This document shows positions 21,047-31,359 of a stretch of DNA of 64,000 nucleotides, piece after piece (position 1 is the first letter of the stretch; every line of letters starts with the position of its first letter). Under the pieces are notes generated by a model that did not search any database, was not told the origin of the DNA, and saw nothing but the letters and a program-made list of their open reading frames with translations. Where the stretch lies: the NCBI RefSeq assembly GCF_020886695.1, contig NZ_AP024485.1:1063001-1127000 (forward strand). Reading direction: 5' to 3'. This DNA is from Pseudodesulfovibrio sediminis (GTDB taxonomy: Bacteria > Desulfobacterota > Desulfovibrionia > Desulfovibrionales > Desulfovibrionaceae). A program made the position numbers and the translations under genes.

Positions 21047-22627
21047 ATGTCTCAACGCACACTGAAAACCCCCACTCTGATTCTCAACTATTTTTTTGGA
21101 GCACTGACTCTGATAACGGGGGCAATCTGTGTGCTCGCGTTCATTCTTGGTATGGATCACTGGCTCATCTCCACTGCCTGCCTGGGCACTCTCCTGGCCT
21201 GCTCTCTGCTCGGTTTCGGCATGATCTTCAGGCTGAACCGCTCATTTGTTCATCCCATTCGAGCCGTATCAAGCTACACGGAGCACCTGCTCAAAGAGGA
21301 ATACGCAAAAGCCAACGCCGACTTGCTGAAGACCACAGCCCCCGGCTTGGGAGACGCGATAGGCGAACTCGGCGCCCGATACAAAAAAAGTCATGGATTC
21401 TCTCAGTCCATACTTAACGGATTGCCCATTCCATGCTGCATCGTAGACACCGATGAAAAGGTCACCTTTCTCAACAGGGAATGTCTCGAAATGATTGGCT
21501 CGAACGAAGATCCGCAGTCGTATTATGGGAAGAACCTTTCCCAAATATTCTACAAGGATAATCGCAAGGCCCTTATCAGGACGTGCATGGAAAGCAATGA
21601 GCGCATCATGAATAGGGAAGCAATTTTCAAACACGAAAACGGCAGTGACATCAATGTACTCGCCAACCTGTTTCCCCTTTCAGATGTCGATGGCGTCATC
21701 ATAGGCGGCTGCTGTCTGTACCTGGACACCACCCAACTCAAGCAACACGAAAATGAAATACTCGTGCAAAATGAACGGATCGCCCTGGCCGCACAAAAAG
21801 CTACTGACATTTCAAAGGAAATGGCTACGGCGGCAGTCCAACTCTCCGCAGTGGTATCCACCGCCAAGACAGGCACCCGCGAACAGTCCGAACGAAGCAG
21901 CGAAATAGCCACCGCAATGCAGGAAATGACAGCGACAGTCCTTGAGGTCGCCCACCATGCCCGCGATGCGGCCGAAGACGCCAACAACGCGCGAGGCCGG
22001 GCAGAGGAAGGCGCCTCCATTGTAACCGGGGTTATTACCTCCATCCATGATGTCGCAGGCCACGCCCACAAGCTCAAGGAGTCCATGGAAGAACTGGATG
22101 ATCGCGCAGAAAACATCGGCAAGGTCCTCAGTGTCATTGAGGACATCGCGGACCAGACCAACCTTCTGGCTCTCAACGCCGCCATTGAAGCGGCTCGTGC
22201 CGGAGAGGCCGGGCGCGGGTTTGCGGTTGTTGCAGATGAAGTACGAAAACTGGCTGAAAAGACCATGCAGGCGACCAGTGAGGTACACACGGCCATCCTG
22301 GGCATACAGGAAGGGGCTCGGCAAAATGTGAAAGCCACTGAAATAGCGGTAAGCTCAGTGGGAGAAAGTACTGAAATGGCAACGCATTCCGGGGAAGCTC
22401 TCAATGCGATCGTGTCTGTGGCCGAATCCACGGCTGAACGAGTGCATGCCATCGCCACTGCGGCAGAGCAGCAATCTTCGGCCAGTGAACAGATCAACGC
22501 CGCGACCATGGATGTCAGCCGGGTCTGCGGTGAAACCGACAGGTTGATGCGGGACGCAGCCGAAGCCATCGGCAATCTGGCACAGCTTGCTGACTCCTTG
22601 AGCATGGTCATCCAAAACATGGAGTAG
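21047..22627 (+). CDS. methyl-accepting chemotaxis protein with PAS domain
   Basis: 526-residue receptor from ATG 21047 (TGAGG six bases upstream; a TTG at 21026 and ATG 21035 are weaker starts). Two closely spaced N-terminal membrane helices (about 10-55) leave almost no periplasmic loop. A PAS domain follows (about 105-235: [22 protein letters not shown]), then a coiled-coil signalling domain with the near-invariant hairpin tip [30 protein letters not shown]. The small periplasmic part means sensing is probably cytoplasmic through the PAS domain, perhaps redox or energy state. No chemotaxis kinase genes are adjacent. Confidence 0.92.
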   Translation: MSQRTLKTPTLILNYFFGALTLITGAICVLAFILGMDHWLISTACLGTLLACSLLGFGMIFRLNRSFVHPIRAVSSYTEHLLKEEYAKANADLLKTTAPGLGDAIGELGARYKKSHGFSQSILNGLPIPCCIVDTDEKVTFLNRECLEMIGSNEDPQSYYGKNLSQIFYKDNRKALIRTCMESNERIMNREAIFKHENGSDINVLANLFPLSDVDGVIIGGCCLYLDTTQLKQHENEILVQNERIALAAQKATDISKEMATAAVQLSAVVSTAKTGTREQSERSSEIATAMQEMTATVLEVAHHARDAAEDANNARGRAEEGASIVTGVITSIHDVAGHAHKLKESMEELDDRAENIGKVLSVIEDIADQTNLLALNAAIEAARAGEAGRGFAVVADEVRKLAEKTMQATSEVHTAILGIQEGARQNVKATEIAVSSVGESTEMATHSGEALNAIVSVAESTAERVHAIATAAEQQSSASEQINAATMDVSRVCGETDRLMRDAAEAIGNLAQLADSLSMVIQNME

Positions 22628-22689
22628 GTGCACGCACCTGAACCGGCGGTTCGCTTCAATACCAAGCCGACGAAATCAGCGCGTAAAAA

Positions 22690-22722
22690 AGCCCTCCCCG
22701 TTACCAGGGAGGGCTATTTTTT
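22690..22722. terminator. bidirectional terminator between mcp and HU gene
   Basis: AGCCCTCCC (22690-22698) and GGGAGGGCT (22707-22715) form a 9-base-pair stem, with an A-run on the left flank and TTTTTT on the right, so it can serve both convergent genes. Confidence 0.85.
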
Positions 22723-22742
22723 CAACAATATATAGCTGATAC

Positions 22743-23015
22743 TTACTTCACAGCGTCCTTGAGGACCTTGCCGGGCTTGAACTGGGCAACTTTGGTGGCC
22801 GGAATCTTGATCTCGGCACCAGTACGAGGGTTGCGACCAGTGCGGGCCTTGCGTTCGCTCACGCTAAAAGTACCGAAACCTGTCAAGGTCAACTTGTTGC
22901 CGGCGGCCAGCTCGTCCTGAATGATGTCGAGGATGGCGTTCATGGATGCCTCAGCCTGGGCCTTGGAGGTACCGTTCTTGTCAGCAATTTTCGCTACGAG
23001 TTCAGCTTTTGTCAT
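22743..23015 (-). CDS. hup: DNA-binding protein HU
   Basis: 90-residue histone-like protein. MTKAELVAKIADKNG start, GFGTFSVSERKARTGRNPRTGAEIKIPATKVAQFKPGK arm and C-terminal helix are canonical HU. It bends and compacts DNA as a dimer and can assist sigma-54 promoter looping, which occurs in this window. The ribosome binding site TAGGAG precedes ATG 23015. It is a single gene ending at the bidirectional terminator. Confidence 0.96.
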   Translation of the reverse strand: MTKAELVAKIADKNGTSKAQAEASMNAILDIIQDELAAGNKLTLTGFGTFSVSERKARTGRNPRTGAEIKIPATKVAQFKPGKVLKDAVK

Positions 23016-23165
23016 AAATAAAACTCCTAATACTAGTTTATTGATACTGTTCTTTTATGAACCGCAGTTCATTTCGATGGGTTATACACGGTTGAATGCG
23101 ATATGGGAAGCCAAAAAGCGCCGTCCTGTACGACTTTTTTCATGATTCACCCCTCTACAAAACTG

Positions 23166-23912
23166 TCAACTGACGATATAGCATGTGGGAAAATCGTCCT
23201 TGAGGCGTTCAAGAACCTGCTCGGCCTTGTCGCGGCTCTTGAAGCTGCCTGCCTGAACAATATGCAGCCGCTGTCCGTTTCTGTTTTCAATGGTGATTCT
23301 GGCATCGCTATACCCCACGGAGAGCAATTGTTTATACACTCTCTCTGCATTGCCTCGAACAGCAAACGCCCCTACCCTGACGTGAAAGACTTTGCCCGTA
23401 ATCTGCACCCGCTTCACCGCTGTTTGCGACTGCGGATAGGACCCAAGGGCAGAGATTCGAACTTTGGCCACACCCGTGTCAACCGTGCCAAGGGCTTTTG
23501 CCGCTCCGTACGACAGATCAATGATCCGCCCTCGAACGAACGGCCCCCGGTCATTGATGACAAGGACTACGCTCTTGTTGTTCTCCAGGTTGGTCACACG
23601 CACCTTGGTGCCCAGCGGCAGGGTTTTATGCGCCGCCGACACCCCGTACATATTATAGATGTATCCATTAGCTGTCTTCTTGCCGTGGAAATCCTTGCCA
23701 TACCAGGACGCCATTCCCACTTCGTCATACCCGCGAGCCGTTTGGAGGGGGTAGTATGTCCTGCCCAGGACCGTATAGGGCCTGGTTTTGGCATCATAAC
23801 TGGGGGGTGTTGAGGGAGACGACGTGCCCGGAGGAGTCGAATGAATGCGGGATGTACAGCCAGCAAAAGCTATAACCACTAACAAGCCCATGAAAAAAAC
23901 GGCGCGACGCAT
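23166..23912 (-). CDS. rlpA: RlpA-like lipoprotein with SPOR domain (septal peptidoglycan enzyme)
   Basis: 248 residues from ATG 23912 (GGAGG four bases upstream). It has a signal peptide with lipobox VIAFAGC. The double-psi beta-barrel RlpA domain follows (about 55-150: GMASWYGKDFHGKKTANG and VINDRGPFVRGRIIDLS, including catalytic-type residues). The C-terminal SPOR domain (about 170-248) contains the duplicated VRVGAF and VQAGSF strands. RlpA proteins are lytic transglycosylases acting on denuded glycan strands at the septum, and SPOR targets them there. An open extension to 23945 has no binding site. Confidence 0.92.
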   Translation of the reverse strand: MRRAVFFMGLLVVIAFAGCTSRIHSTPPGTSSPSTPPSYDAKTRPYTVLGRTYYPLQTARGYDEVGMASWYGKDFHGKKTANGYIYNMYGVSAAHKTLPLGTKVRVTNLENNKSVVLVINDRGPFVRGRIIDLSYGAAKALGTVDTGVAKVRISALGSYPQSQTAVKRVQITGKVFHVRVGAFAVRGNAERVYKQLLSVGYSDARITIENRNGQRLHIVQAGSFKSRDKAEQVLERLKDDFPTCYIVS

Positions 23913-24095
23913 GATTCCTCCGACCATCAAATCCTTGGTAGACAACGATTCTCTCGAATTTTTCTAGAAAAATAGTAGTTGAAGTTTTCTGAAAAGGCAA
24001 CGGTGAGTAACTATCAGAAAAACAAGGGATATTGACTAGAACTCGATATTCGTTCTACATAGAATGTCAAATTCCAGTTAAAGTAGGTAGCGAAC

Positions 24096-24878
24096 ATGCA
24101 ACTCAAACAATCCAACTTGATAATTCCATCCATGGTGATGGTGTTTGCCTGCCTGCTGCTGCCCTTCTTTGCGCACGCTGACCCCACGGACAAAACTATC
24201 GTACTGGCTTTACCCTCCGGGGGATGGCCCCCCTACATCATCATGGGCACGAAAAAAGCCCCTGCCAGCGGCATTATGCCCGATGTGCTGTGCGAGGTGT
24301 GCAGACTTCATGGGTATAATCTCAAACTGGAATACTACCCGGAAAAACGATGCCTGATGCTCCTGTCAGAAGGCAGGATCGACGCCTATATCAAATCACG
24401 AAAGTGGGTCAAGGACGCTTCACTCTACCTATGGACCGACCCCGTACTCCAGTCCACGGATGTCCTTGTATGCCGTAAGGACCACCACATCCAATTTTCA
24501 AAAGAAGAGGATCTTGCCGGCCTGAATATCGGTGTTGTCCACGGGTATTTCTATCCGACACTGCACGCATTGTTTGCCCGAAATGTCATCCACAAGCACC
24601 AATCAACCAATACACACAACCTCCTGCACATGCTTGAATACAAACATGTGGACGCGATAGTGACCAACCGCAAGGTGGCCGAATGGATTCTTCAGAATGA
24701 TCAGAAACTCGACAGCACGCAGTTCACCTTCAGCCAACACGCGCTCGACACAGCCCCCTACTCCTTCACTTTTACCAAGAAACGAAAATGGCTCGCATTT
24801 GTCCGGCTGTTCAACACCGAACTGCAGGCGATGCGTACAGATGGACGTCTCCAAGCCTTTTTCGACCGATACCGATAA
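24096..24878 (+). CDS. periplasmic substrate-binding protein (SBP_bac_3 type), solitary
   Basis: 260-residue exported protein with signal peptide ending ...LLPFFAHADP. The mature part resembles family 3 extracellular solute-binding proteins: LALPSGGWPPYI, MPDVLCEVCRLHGYNLKLEYYPEKRCL, and the second-lobe NIGVVHGYFYPTL. No permease or ATPase gene is nearby, so it may feed a distant transporter or act as a sensor protein. The ligand is unknown. It converges on aspA with four bases between the stops. Confidence 0.78.
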   Translation: MQLKQSNLIIPSMVMVFACLLLPFFAHADPTDKTIVLALPSGGWPPYIIMGTKKAPASGIMPDVLCEVCRLHGYNLKLEYYPEKRCLMLLSEGRIDAYIKSRKWVKDASLYLWTDPVLQSTDVLVCRKDHHIQFSKEEDLAGLNIGVVHGYFYPTLHALFARNVIHKHQSTNTHNLLHMLEYKHVDAIVTNRKVAEWILQNDQKLDSTQFTFSQHALDTAPYSFTFTKKRKWLAFVRLFNTELQAMRTDGRLQAFFDRYR

Positions 24879-24882
24879 CCTT

Positions 24883-26292
24883 TTATGATCGATTGATATA
24901 CCGTGGCTTGATCATGTTCTCAGGCCTGAGAATATCATCCAGCTCCTCCTGGCTCAGATACCCTTTCTCCAATACGATCGCATAAACAGACCCCCCAGTT
25001 TTCATGGCCTCCTTGGCTATTTCGGTGGATTTCTCATAACCAAGAAACGGATTGAGAGCCGTGACAAGACCAATGGAGTGCTCCACCATTTCCCGGCACC
25101 GATCACGATTGGCCGTGATGCCTGAGACACAGCTGTCCGCCAGAGTAAGACAGGCGCGGCGCAGCATGTTCATGGATTGGAACAGGGAATAGCCGATGAC
25201 CGGTTCCATGACATTGAGCTCCAATTGTCCGGCCTCGCTGGCCATGGTGATGGTCATGTCATTGCCGACCACCGCAAAGGCCACCTGATTGACGACCTCG
25301 GGGATCACGGGATTCACCTTGCCCGGCATGATCGTTGACCCCGGCTGCATGGGCGGAAGATTGATCTCGTTCACCCCGCAACGGGGACCGCTGGAAAGCA
25401 GACGCAAATCATTGCAGATCTTTGACAGCTTAACAGCCACACGTTTCAATACGCCTGAAAGCTGCACATACACGCCGGTATCCTGCGTTGCCTCAACCAG
25501 ATCCGGCGATGAGACCAGTTGCAATGTCGTTGATTCCACCAGCTTTTCCGTTACCGTTCTGGTGTAATCGGGGTGGGCATTGAGCCCGGTGCCGATGGCC
25601 GTGGCTCCCATGTTGATCTCATGGACCAGGCTTTGTGCTTCATCAAGCCGTTGGACATCCTCTCCGATCATGACCCCCCAGGCCGAGAACTCCTGTCCCA
25701 AAGTCATGGGCACGGCGTCCTGCAACTGGGTACGGCCCATCTTGATCACATCCGCGAATTCGGTTCCTTTGGCTGCAAAGGCTTTTTTCAGATACCGCAT
25801 GGCGTCCATCAACTCTCTGATCTCCAGAATCAAGGCGATCTTCAGCGCCGAAGGATAGACGTCATTGGTGGATTGGGACATGTTCACGTCATTGAGCGGG
25901 TGGAGCTTGTCATATTCGCCTTTCTGATATCCCATCAACTCAAGCGCACGGTTGCAGATGACCTCGTTGGCGTTCATGTTCGTGGAGGTACCCGCGCCTC
26001 CCTGCATGACATCCACCACGAACTGGTCGTGCAGTTTCCCGGACAGAAGCTCCTCACAGGCACGAGAAATGGCCCGGCTCTTGTCTTCATCCAGCAGTCC
26101 CAACGACGAATTGGCATCCGAAGCCGCCAGCTTGACGTACGCCAACGCGTTAATGAGCCTTGGGTAATGCGACAACTGAATCCCTGAAATATGGAAATTA
26201 TCCATTGCCCGTTTGGTCTGGACCCCATAATACGCATCGACCGGTACTTGGACCTCGCCCAGACTGTCATGCTCAATTCTGTATTTAACCAT
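24883..26292 (-). CDS. aspA: aspartate ammonia-lyase
   Basis: 469-residue member of the fumarase/aspartase superfamily; reversible deamination of aspartate to fumarate. Start MVKYRIEHDSLGEVQVPVDAYYGVQT is typical of aspartase. It has GGAGTSTNMNANEV, the active-site segment NDVYPSA and the superfamily signature GSTIMPGKVNPVIPE, carrying the catalytic Ser loop. GGAAAAATC precedes ATG 26292. Fumarase class II is the main alternative, but the N-terminal YYGVQT and SQSTNDVYP context favour aspartase. In sulfate reducers it can link aspartate to fumarate respiration. Confidence 0.9.
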   Translation of the reverse strand: MVKYRIEHDSLGEVQVPVDAYYGVQTKRAMDNFHISGIQLSHYPRLINALAYVKLAASDANSSLGLLDEDKSRAISRACEELLSGKLHDQFVVDVMQGGAGTSTNMNANEVICNRALELMGYQKGEYDKLHPLNDVNMSQSTNDVYPSALKIALILEIRELMDAMRYLKKAFAAKGTEFADVIKMGRTQLQDAVPMTLGQEFSAWGVMIGEDVQRLDEAQSLVHEINMGATAIGTGLNAHPDYTRTVTEKLVESTTLQLVSSPDLVEATQDTGVYVQLSGVLKRVAVKLSKICNDLRLLSSGPRCGVNEINLPPMQPGSTIMPGKVNPVIPEVVNQVAFAVVGNDMTITMASEAGQLELNVMEPVIGYSLFQSMNMLRRACLTLADSCVSGITANRDRCREMVEHSIGLVTALNPFLGYEKSTEIAKEAMKTGGSVYAIVLEKGYLSQEELDDILRPENMIKPRYINRS

Positions 26293-26445
26293 GTAGATTT
26301 TTCCTCGTATAGTTATATTTCGTGGGAACCTACCCTAAAAAACCGCCAATTTGAATGACATTCGGGTTACGAGGTCAAACTCTCCTTGCCAGCGGGCATC
26401 AATTCGGGTACTTCCGGGCGTCCATTACATATTTACGGAGACACA

Positions 26446-28290
26446 ATGAGCAATACAATTACAAATGAATCCCTTCGCAACATCGCTATCATCGCCCACG
26501 TTGACCATGGCAAGACCACACTGGTTGACGCCATGTTCAAACAGTCGGGCCTCTTCCGCGAAGGCCAAGACGTTGACGATCGCATCATGGATTCCCAGGA
26601 TCTTGAACGCGAACGCGGCATCACCATTTCCGCCAAGAACTGTTCGGTCAACTGGAAGGACGTGAAGATCAACATCATCGACACGCCCGGTCACGCCGAC
26701 TTCGGTGGCGAAGTCGAACGTTCCCTGTCCATGGCTGACGGCGCCATCCTGCTCGTCGATGCCTCTGAAGGCCCGCTGCCCCAGACCCGTTTCGTACTGA
26801 AAAAAGCGCTGGAGCAGGGACTTTCCCTGATGGTCGTCATCAACAAGGTCGATCGTCAGGATGCCCGCCCGGACGAAGTGCTTGACGAAATCTACGACCT
26901 CTTCATCGATCTCGACGCCAACGAAGAACAACTCGATTTTCCGCTGCTGTACGCCATCGGCCGTGACGGCATCGCCATGGAGACCGCCGAGGAACGCGGC
27001 GAGAACCTGCATATCCTCCTCGACATGGTCGTGGACAAGGTGCCCGGCCCGTCCTATGGAGAGGATGAACCTTTCCAGATGCTGGTTTCCGATCTTTCCT
27101 ACTCCGACTATCTGGGCCGTCTGGCAATCGGCAAGGTCCACCACGGCACTGCACAGTCCAATGACCAGCTCATCTGCATCGCTGATGAAAACAAGGTCGT
27201 GCCGCTCAAGGTCACCAAACTTCAGACCTACGACGGCCTGAAAGTCGTGCCCACCGAGACCTGCTCCCCTGGTGATATCGTCGTTATCGCCGGTATTGAG
27301 GACGTCAAGATCGGCGACACCATCTGCACCAAGGAATCTCCCAAGGCCCTGCCCCGCATCACGGTCGACGAACCCACCGTGGCCATGCGTTTCGGCATCA
27401 ACACCTCGCCCCTGGCCGGCCGGGAAGGCAAACACGTCCAGACCAACAAGATTCGTGAACGCCTCCACAAGGAGACATTGCTCAACGTCGCCATTCAAGT
27501 GGAAGACACCGAGAACCGTGACGCATTTCTGGTCAAGGGACGCGGCGAATTCCAGATGGCCATTCTCGTGGAGCAGATGCGCCGCGAAGGTTTCGAGCTG
27601 TCTGTGGGCCGCCCGGAGGTCATCTTCAAGTATGAGGACGGCAAACGACTGGAGCCTATCGAACATCTGTTCGTGGACTGCGACGAAGATTTCATGGGCA
27701 TCGTCACCGAAAAAATCCAGACCCGCAAAGGCCGCATGACCAACATGGTCAACAACGGCACAGGGCGCGTTCGTCTCGAATTCTCCGTGCCATCCCGCTC
27801 CCTCATCGGATACCGCGACGAGTTCCTGACCGACACCAAGGGTACCGGCCTCATGAACTCCTACCTTGAAGGGTACGGCGAATATCGCGGCGAGTTCGCT
27901 TCTCGCTACACCGGTTCTCTGGTCGCTGACCGTTCCGGCAAGGGTGTCGCCTACGGCCTGTTCAACCTGGAACCCCGTGGCCGCATCTTCATCGTCCCCG
28001 GCGACCCGATTTACGAAGGCATGATCATCGGTGAACACAACCGTGACAACGACATCAACGTCAACGGTTCCAAAGAGAAAAAGCTGACCAACATGCGCGC
28101 AAGCGGCAAGGACGAAGCGGTCATCCTGACCCCGGTCAAGCCCATGACTCTGGAATACGCCCTGAACTTCATCAAGGATGACGAACAGGTTGAAGTCACT
28201 CCCGAATCCATCCGGTTGCGCAAAATCGAGCTGTCCGCTCTGGTTCGCCATCGTGAAGAAGGGAAAAAGAAGAAATCCAAAGAACAATAA
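26446..28290 (+). CDS. typA: ribosome-associated GTPase TypA/BipA
   Basis: 614-residue translational GTPase. G1 [12 protein letters not shown], switch region RERGITI, G3 [15 protein letters not shown]4 NKVDR; then EF-Tu-like domain 2, EF-G-like domains and the BipA-specific C-terminal domain ([26 protein letters not shown]). It acts on the 70S ribosome in 50S assembly and stress adaptation. ATG 26446 is preceded by CGGAG at five bases. Single gene ending in a strong terminator. Confidence 0.96.
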   Translation: MSNTITNESLRNIAIIAHVDHGKTTLVDAMFKQSGLFREGQDVDDRIMDSQDLERERGITISAKNCSVNWKDVKINIIDTPGHADFGGEVERSLSMADGAILLVDASEGPLPQTRFVLKKALEQGLSLMVVINKVDRQDARPDEVLDEIYDLFIDLDANEEQLDFPLLYAIGRDGIAMETAEERGENLHILLDMVVDKVPGPSYGEDEPFQMLVSDLSYSDYLGRLAIGKVHHGTAQSNDQLICIADENKVVPLKVTKLQTYDGLKVVPTETCSPGDIVVIAGIEDVKIGDTICTKESPKALPRITVDEPTVAMRFGINTSPLAGREGKHVQTNKIRERLHKETLLNVAIQVEDTENRDAFLVKGRGEFQMAILVEQMRREGFELSVGRPEVIFKYEDGKRLEPIEHLFVDCDEDFMGIVTEKIQTRKGRMTNMVNNGTGRVRLEFSVPSRSLIGYRDEFLTDTKGTGLMNSYLEGYGEYRGEFASRYTGSLVADRSGKGVAYGLFNLEPRGRIFIVPGDPIYEGMIIGEHNRDNDINVNGSKEKKLTNMRASGKDEAVILTPVKPMTLEYALNFIKDDEQVEVTPESIRLRKIELSALVRHREEGKKKKSKEQ

Positions 28291-28320
28291 TCCGATTCAA
28301 ACACAGAACAGGATGTACAA

Positions 28321-28349
28321 GGGCTGCGAGTATCGCAGCCCTTTTTTTT
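28321..28349 (+). terminator. typA terminator
   Basis: GGGCTGCGA (28321-28329) and TCGCAGCCC (28333-28341) form a perfect stem with a 3-base loop, followed by eight Ts. Confidence 0.92.
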
Positions 28350-28404
28350 GGGCATCACTATGGTGAATAATTTCAGACTAACAAACTGTAGATTTATAAA
28401 AATA

Positions 28405-28455
28405 TTGACACTTTTAACGCATGGCTCATAACGTACAGACAATTTACTATTGTCT
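28405..28455 (+). promoter_or_regulatory. wtpABC promoter region with palindromic operator
   Basis: A TTGACA -35 box lies at 28405-28410, with a weak -10 (ATAACG or CATAAC) near 28427-28433. Directly downstream is the perfect inverted repeat AGACAAT-ttact-ATTGTCT (28437-28455), around or just after the predicted transcription start, where a repressor would block transcription. A molybdate/tungstate-responsive regulator such as ModE or TunR is the natural candidate by context only. Confidence 0.5.
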
Positions 28456-28483
28456 AATCACACTAACTTACATGGAGTTCAAT

Positions 28484-29464
28484 ATGGCCTTTCGCATCTC
28501 CACCTGTGTTGCAGCCATGCTCATAGTTCTGGCACTGACCTTTGCTGCCGGGAATGTTCAAGCTGAACCTTCCGGAAAGCTGACTATTTTTCACGCTGGT
28601 AGCCTGTCAGTTCCCTTTGCAGCCATCGAAAAAAACTTTGAAAAAATGTACCCGAAAGTGGACGTCCAGCGCGAATCCGGCGGTTCCACCAAGATGGCCC
28701 GCATGATCTCGGAAGTCGGCAAGCCCGCCGACATCATGGCATCTGCCGACTATGTGGTCATCGACAAGAATCTCATTCCGGAATTCGCCTCCTGGAACAT
28801 CCGTTTCGCCTCCAACCAGATGGTGCTGTGCTACACCGACAAGTCCAAGTTCGCCGACACGATCACCAGCGACAACTGGACCGACATCCTGACCACCAAA
28901 GGCGTTGTCTGGGGACACTCCGATCCCAACCTGGACCCCTGCGGCTACCGCTCCCTGATGGTCTTGCAACTGGCGGAAAAATTCTACGAAAAGCCCGGCC
29001 TCTATGATGCCTTCATCGCCAACCGCCCTGAAAAGAACGTCCGTCCCAAGTCTGTCGAACTGATCTCCATGCTCCAGTCCGGCCACATGGACTACGCCTG
29101 GGAATACCTCTCCGTCGCTGTCCAGCACGATCTGAAATTCGTGACGCTGGACAAGCACCTGAACCTCGGCGACTACACCATGACCCCCTACTACAAGTCC
29201 GCCGTGGTCAAGGTTAGCGGCAAGAAGCCCGGCACCTTCATTGAACGCGTGGGCAAGTCCATTACATATGGTATCACCAAGATCGACAACGCTCCCAACT
29301 CGGAAGCCGCCGACGCCTTTCTCGCATACCTGTTTGCGCCTGACGGCGGCCTCAAGATCCTGAAGGATATGGGGCAGCCTCCGTTCGTTCCGGTTCGCAC
29401 CAACGAGGACGGCATGGCCAAGCTCCCGGAGACCATCAAACCGCTGGTCACTGTAGCTGAATAA
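28484..29464 (+). CDS. wtpA: tungstate/molybdate ABC transporter substrate-binding protein
   Basis: 326-residue periplasmic protein with signal peptide ending ...[10 protein letters not shown]. The mature part begins [26 protein letters not shown], followed by [17 protein letters not shown] and [16 protein letters not shown], the WtpA/ModA oxyanion-binding pattern. Length and motifs are closer to WtpA than to the shorter TupA. GGAG lies six bases before ATG 28484. It is first of a three-gene ABC operon. Tungsten is plausible because a tungsten-type aldehyde oxidoreductase is encoded about 7 kb downstream. Molybdate cannot be excluded. Confidence 0.88.
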   Translation: MAFRISTCVAAMLIVLALTFAAGNVQAEPSGKLTIFHAGSLSVPFAAIEKNFEKMYPKVDVQRESGGSTKMARMISEVGKPADIMASADYVVIDKNLIPEFASWNIRFASNQMVLCYTDKSKFADTITSDNWTDILTTKGVVWGHSDPNLDPCGYRSLMVLQLAEKFYEKPGLYDAFIANRPEKNVRPKSVELISMLQSGHMDYAWEYLSVAVQHDLKFVTLDKHLNLGDYTMTPYYKSAVVKVSGKKPGTFIERVGKSITYGITKIDNAPNSEAADAFLAYLFAPDGGLKILKDMGQPPFVPVRTNEDGMAKLPETIKPLVTVAE

Positions 29465-29467
29465 CTG

Positions 29468-30298
29468 ATGAATAACCCGTTCTCTCACCGGGGGGAGTCC
29501 TCATTGATGCGGACTCTCCCCGGTCGTTTTTTTCAGGCCTGGATGATTGCTTCGGCAGCTCTTGTCCTGTTGTTCATAGCCCTTCCCATGGGTTCCACCA
29601 TGGCTGCTCCCACCTGGGATATACTATGGGAAACCCTGGGCGACGCCAAAGTGCTCAGCTCCATCTGGCTGTCCATGTCCACGTCAGCCATGGCCGCGGG
29701 CATCGCGATCATCTTCGGCACGCCGCTGGCCTATCTGCTCGCGCGCAATGAATTTTTCGGCAAGAAGATCGTTGAAAGCCTCATCGACCTACCCATCATG
29801 ATCCCGCACCCGGTGGTCGGCATCGCCATCCTGACGCTGACCAGTCCCCACTTCTGGTTTGGACAGGTCCTCCAATCCATGGGCATCGAGATCATGGGAA
29901 CCCGGGTCGGCATCGTCGCCGTACTGCTCTTCGTGGGACTGCCCTTTTATATCAACGCGGCGAAATCCGGTATTGAGTCCATCCCGCGCCGACTGGAAAA
30001 CGTATCCCGCTCTCTGGGTGCCGGAGCGGCCCCCACTTTTTTCCGTATCACGCTGCCGTTATGCTGGCGCTATATGCTGGTCGGCGTGATCATGTGCATG
30101 GCCCGGGCCATCTCCGAATTCGGCGCGATCATCATTGTGGCCTATAATCCCATGGTCGCCCCGGTGCTCATGTACCAACGATTCACGGCCTATGGCCTGA
30201 AATACTCGCAACCCGTGGCCTTCATTCTCATACTGGTCAGCATGATATTCTTCCTGCTGCTGCGCACCCTCTCACTGCCTGGAGAGAAAGAGCGATGA
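29468..30298 (+). CDS. wtpB: tungstate/molybdate ABC transporter permease
   Basis: 276-residue inner-membrane permease with about six helices and the ABC-permease EAA-type loop (SIPRRLENVSRSLGAGAAPTFFRITLP). Two starts are possible. ATG 29468 begins three bases after the wtpA stop but has no clear binding site. ATG 29507 has GGGGGGAG nine bases upstream, but that site forms the left arm of a terminator-like hairpin (29487-29524) and the ATG lies in its loop. The first four bases of wtpC overlap the stop (ATGA). Works with WtpA and WtpC in oxyanion import. Confidence 0.9.
   Translation: MNNPFSHRGESSLMRTLPGRFFQAWMIASAALVLLFIALPMGSTMAAPTWDILWETLGDAKVLSSIWLSMSTSAMAAGIAIIFGTPLAYLLARNEFFGKKIVESLIDLPIMIPHPVVGIAILTLTSPHFWFGQVLQSMGIEIMGTRVGIVAVLLFVGLPFYINAAKSGIESIPRRLENVSRSLGAGAAPTFFRITLPLCWRYMLVGVIMCMARAISEFGAIIIVAYNPMVAPVLMYQRFTAYGLKYSQPVAFILILVSMIFFLLLRTLSLPGEKER
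29487..29533 (+). terminator. attenuator-like terminator between wtpA and wtpB
   Basis: ACCGGGGGGAGTCC (29487-29500) pairs with GGACTCTCCCCGGT (29511-29524) with one G-U pair, followed by CG and seven Ts (29527-29533). It has full intrinsic-terminator form but lies at the start of wtpB. Partial termination would give more binding protein than permease. Confidence 0.8.
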
Positions 30299-31350
30299 TC
30301 AGACTGACCAATCTCTGCATGAATCTGCCGGGCTTTACGCTGGACAATATCACCATTTCCATCCGCCCCGGTGAGTTTTTCGCTCTCATGGGTTCCACCG
30401 GATCCGGCAAGACTCTTGTTCTGGAAACAGTGGCCGGATTGACAGAGCTGGACTCAGGCACCGTGCACATCGGAGGACGGGATGTGACCACCCTTTCCCC
30501 GGAAGCGCGCAAAGTGAGCCTCGTCTATCAGGACCACGCCCTGTTCCCTCACCTGACCGTGCTGAACAACGTCATGTACGGACAACGCTACCACGGCATC
30601 CCCAAAAATGAAGGCCTGAATGAGGCCCGCATGCTACTGGACACCCTTGGTCTGGCCCATCTGGAAGGGCGCAAGCCTGGCCGTCTGAGCGGCGGAGAGA
30701 AGCAACGCACCGCACTGGCCCGTGCGCTGGCCTGCCGCCCGGATGTCGTCCTGCTGGACGAACCGCTCTCGTCTCTGGACCCGCAGTTCAGAGGAGAACT
30801 GCGACGGACCCTCAAGGATGTTCATGAAAACTCCAACGCCACGTTCCTGATGGTGACGCATGATTTTACCGATGCCATGATCCTGGCAGACAGAGCGGCA
30901 GTCATCAAAGACGGCTCCCTGCATCAGCAGGATTCCGTCGCCAATATTTTCCGCCGCCCCGCCACCCCGTTCGTGGCCTCTTTCGTGGGCATGACCAACG
31001 TGTTTCCGGCCAGTTATTCAGCCGATACGAACACTTTTGCAGGGCACACGATCACCGGATTGCCAAACCTGCCGGGTTGGAGAAAAGGCTTTGTCGCCCT
31101 TCGCCCGGAAGACGCAGTTGTAGGCAGCCGGGACGACTTCCCCAAAGAGTGGCATGTATTGAACGGGACCGTGGAACGTATGGAACGAGAAGGGTTTACC
31201 TGGACCGCCACAGTGCAATGCGGAGACGAGCTGCTGACCGCTGTCGTGGACCGTCACATGGTACTCAATCGGGGAATCGCCACTGGCGTAGAAGTCGTGG
31301 TGGGCTTTGCCGGAGAACACCTCCACCACATGCCCGAGCAAGAAAACTAG
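30295..31350 (+). CDS. wtpC: tungstate/molybdate ABC transporter ATP-binding protein
   Basis: 351-residue ATPase. Walker A GSTGSGKT (36-43), Q-loop VYQDHALFPHLT, ABC signature LSGGEKQR, Walker B VVLLDEP and the switch His in MVTHDF are all present. A C-terminal TOBE/MOP-like domain of about 120 residues follows (VALRPEDAVV...NGTVERMEREGFTWTATVQCGDELLTAVV), as in ModC/WtpC; it often senses the oxyanion. It overlaps wtpB by four bases and is the last gene of the operon, converging on the gene at 31360. Confidence 0.93.
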   Translation: MIRLTNLCMNLPGFTLDNITISIRPGEFFALMGSTGSGKTLVLETVAGLTELDSGTVHIGGRDVTTLSPEARKVSLVYQDHALFPHLTVLNNVMYGQRYHGIPKNEGLNEARMLLDTLGLAHLEGRKPGRLSGGEKQRTALARALACRPDVVLLDEPLSSLDPQFRGELRRTLKDVHENSNATFLMVTHDFTDAMILADRAAVIKDGSLHQQDSVANIFRRPATPFVASFVGMTNVFPASYSADTNTFAGHTITGLPNLPGWRKGFVALRPEDAVVGSRDDFPKEWHVLNGTVERMEREGFTWTATVQCGDELLTAVVDRHMVLNRGIATGVEVVVGFAGEHLHHMPEQEN

Positions 31351-31359
31351 TCAGAGCAA

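Noticed and set aside
26425-28287. A 620-residue minus-strand frame opposite typA
   Set aside because: It mirrors typA codon bias; the translation has no recognisable domain, and TypA on the plus strand is unmistakable.
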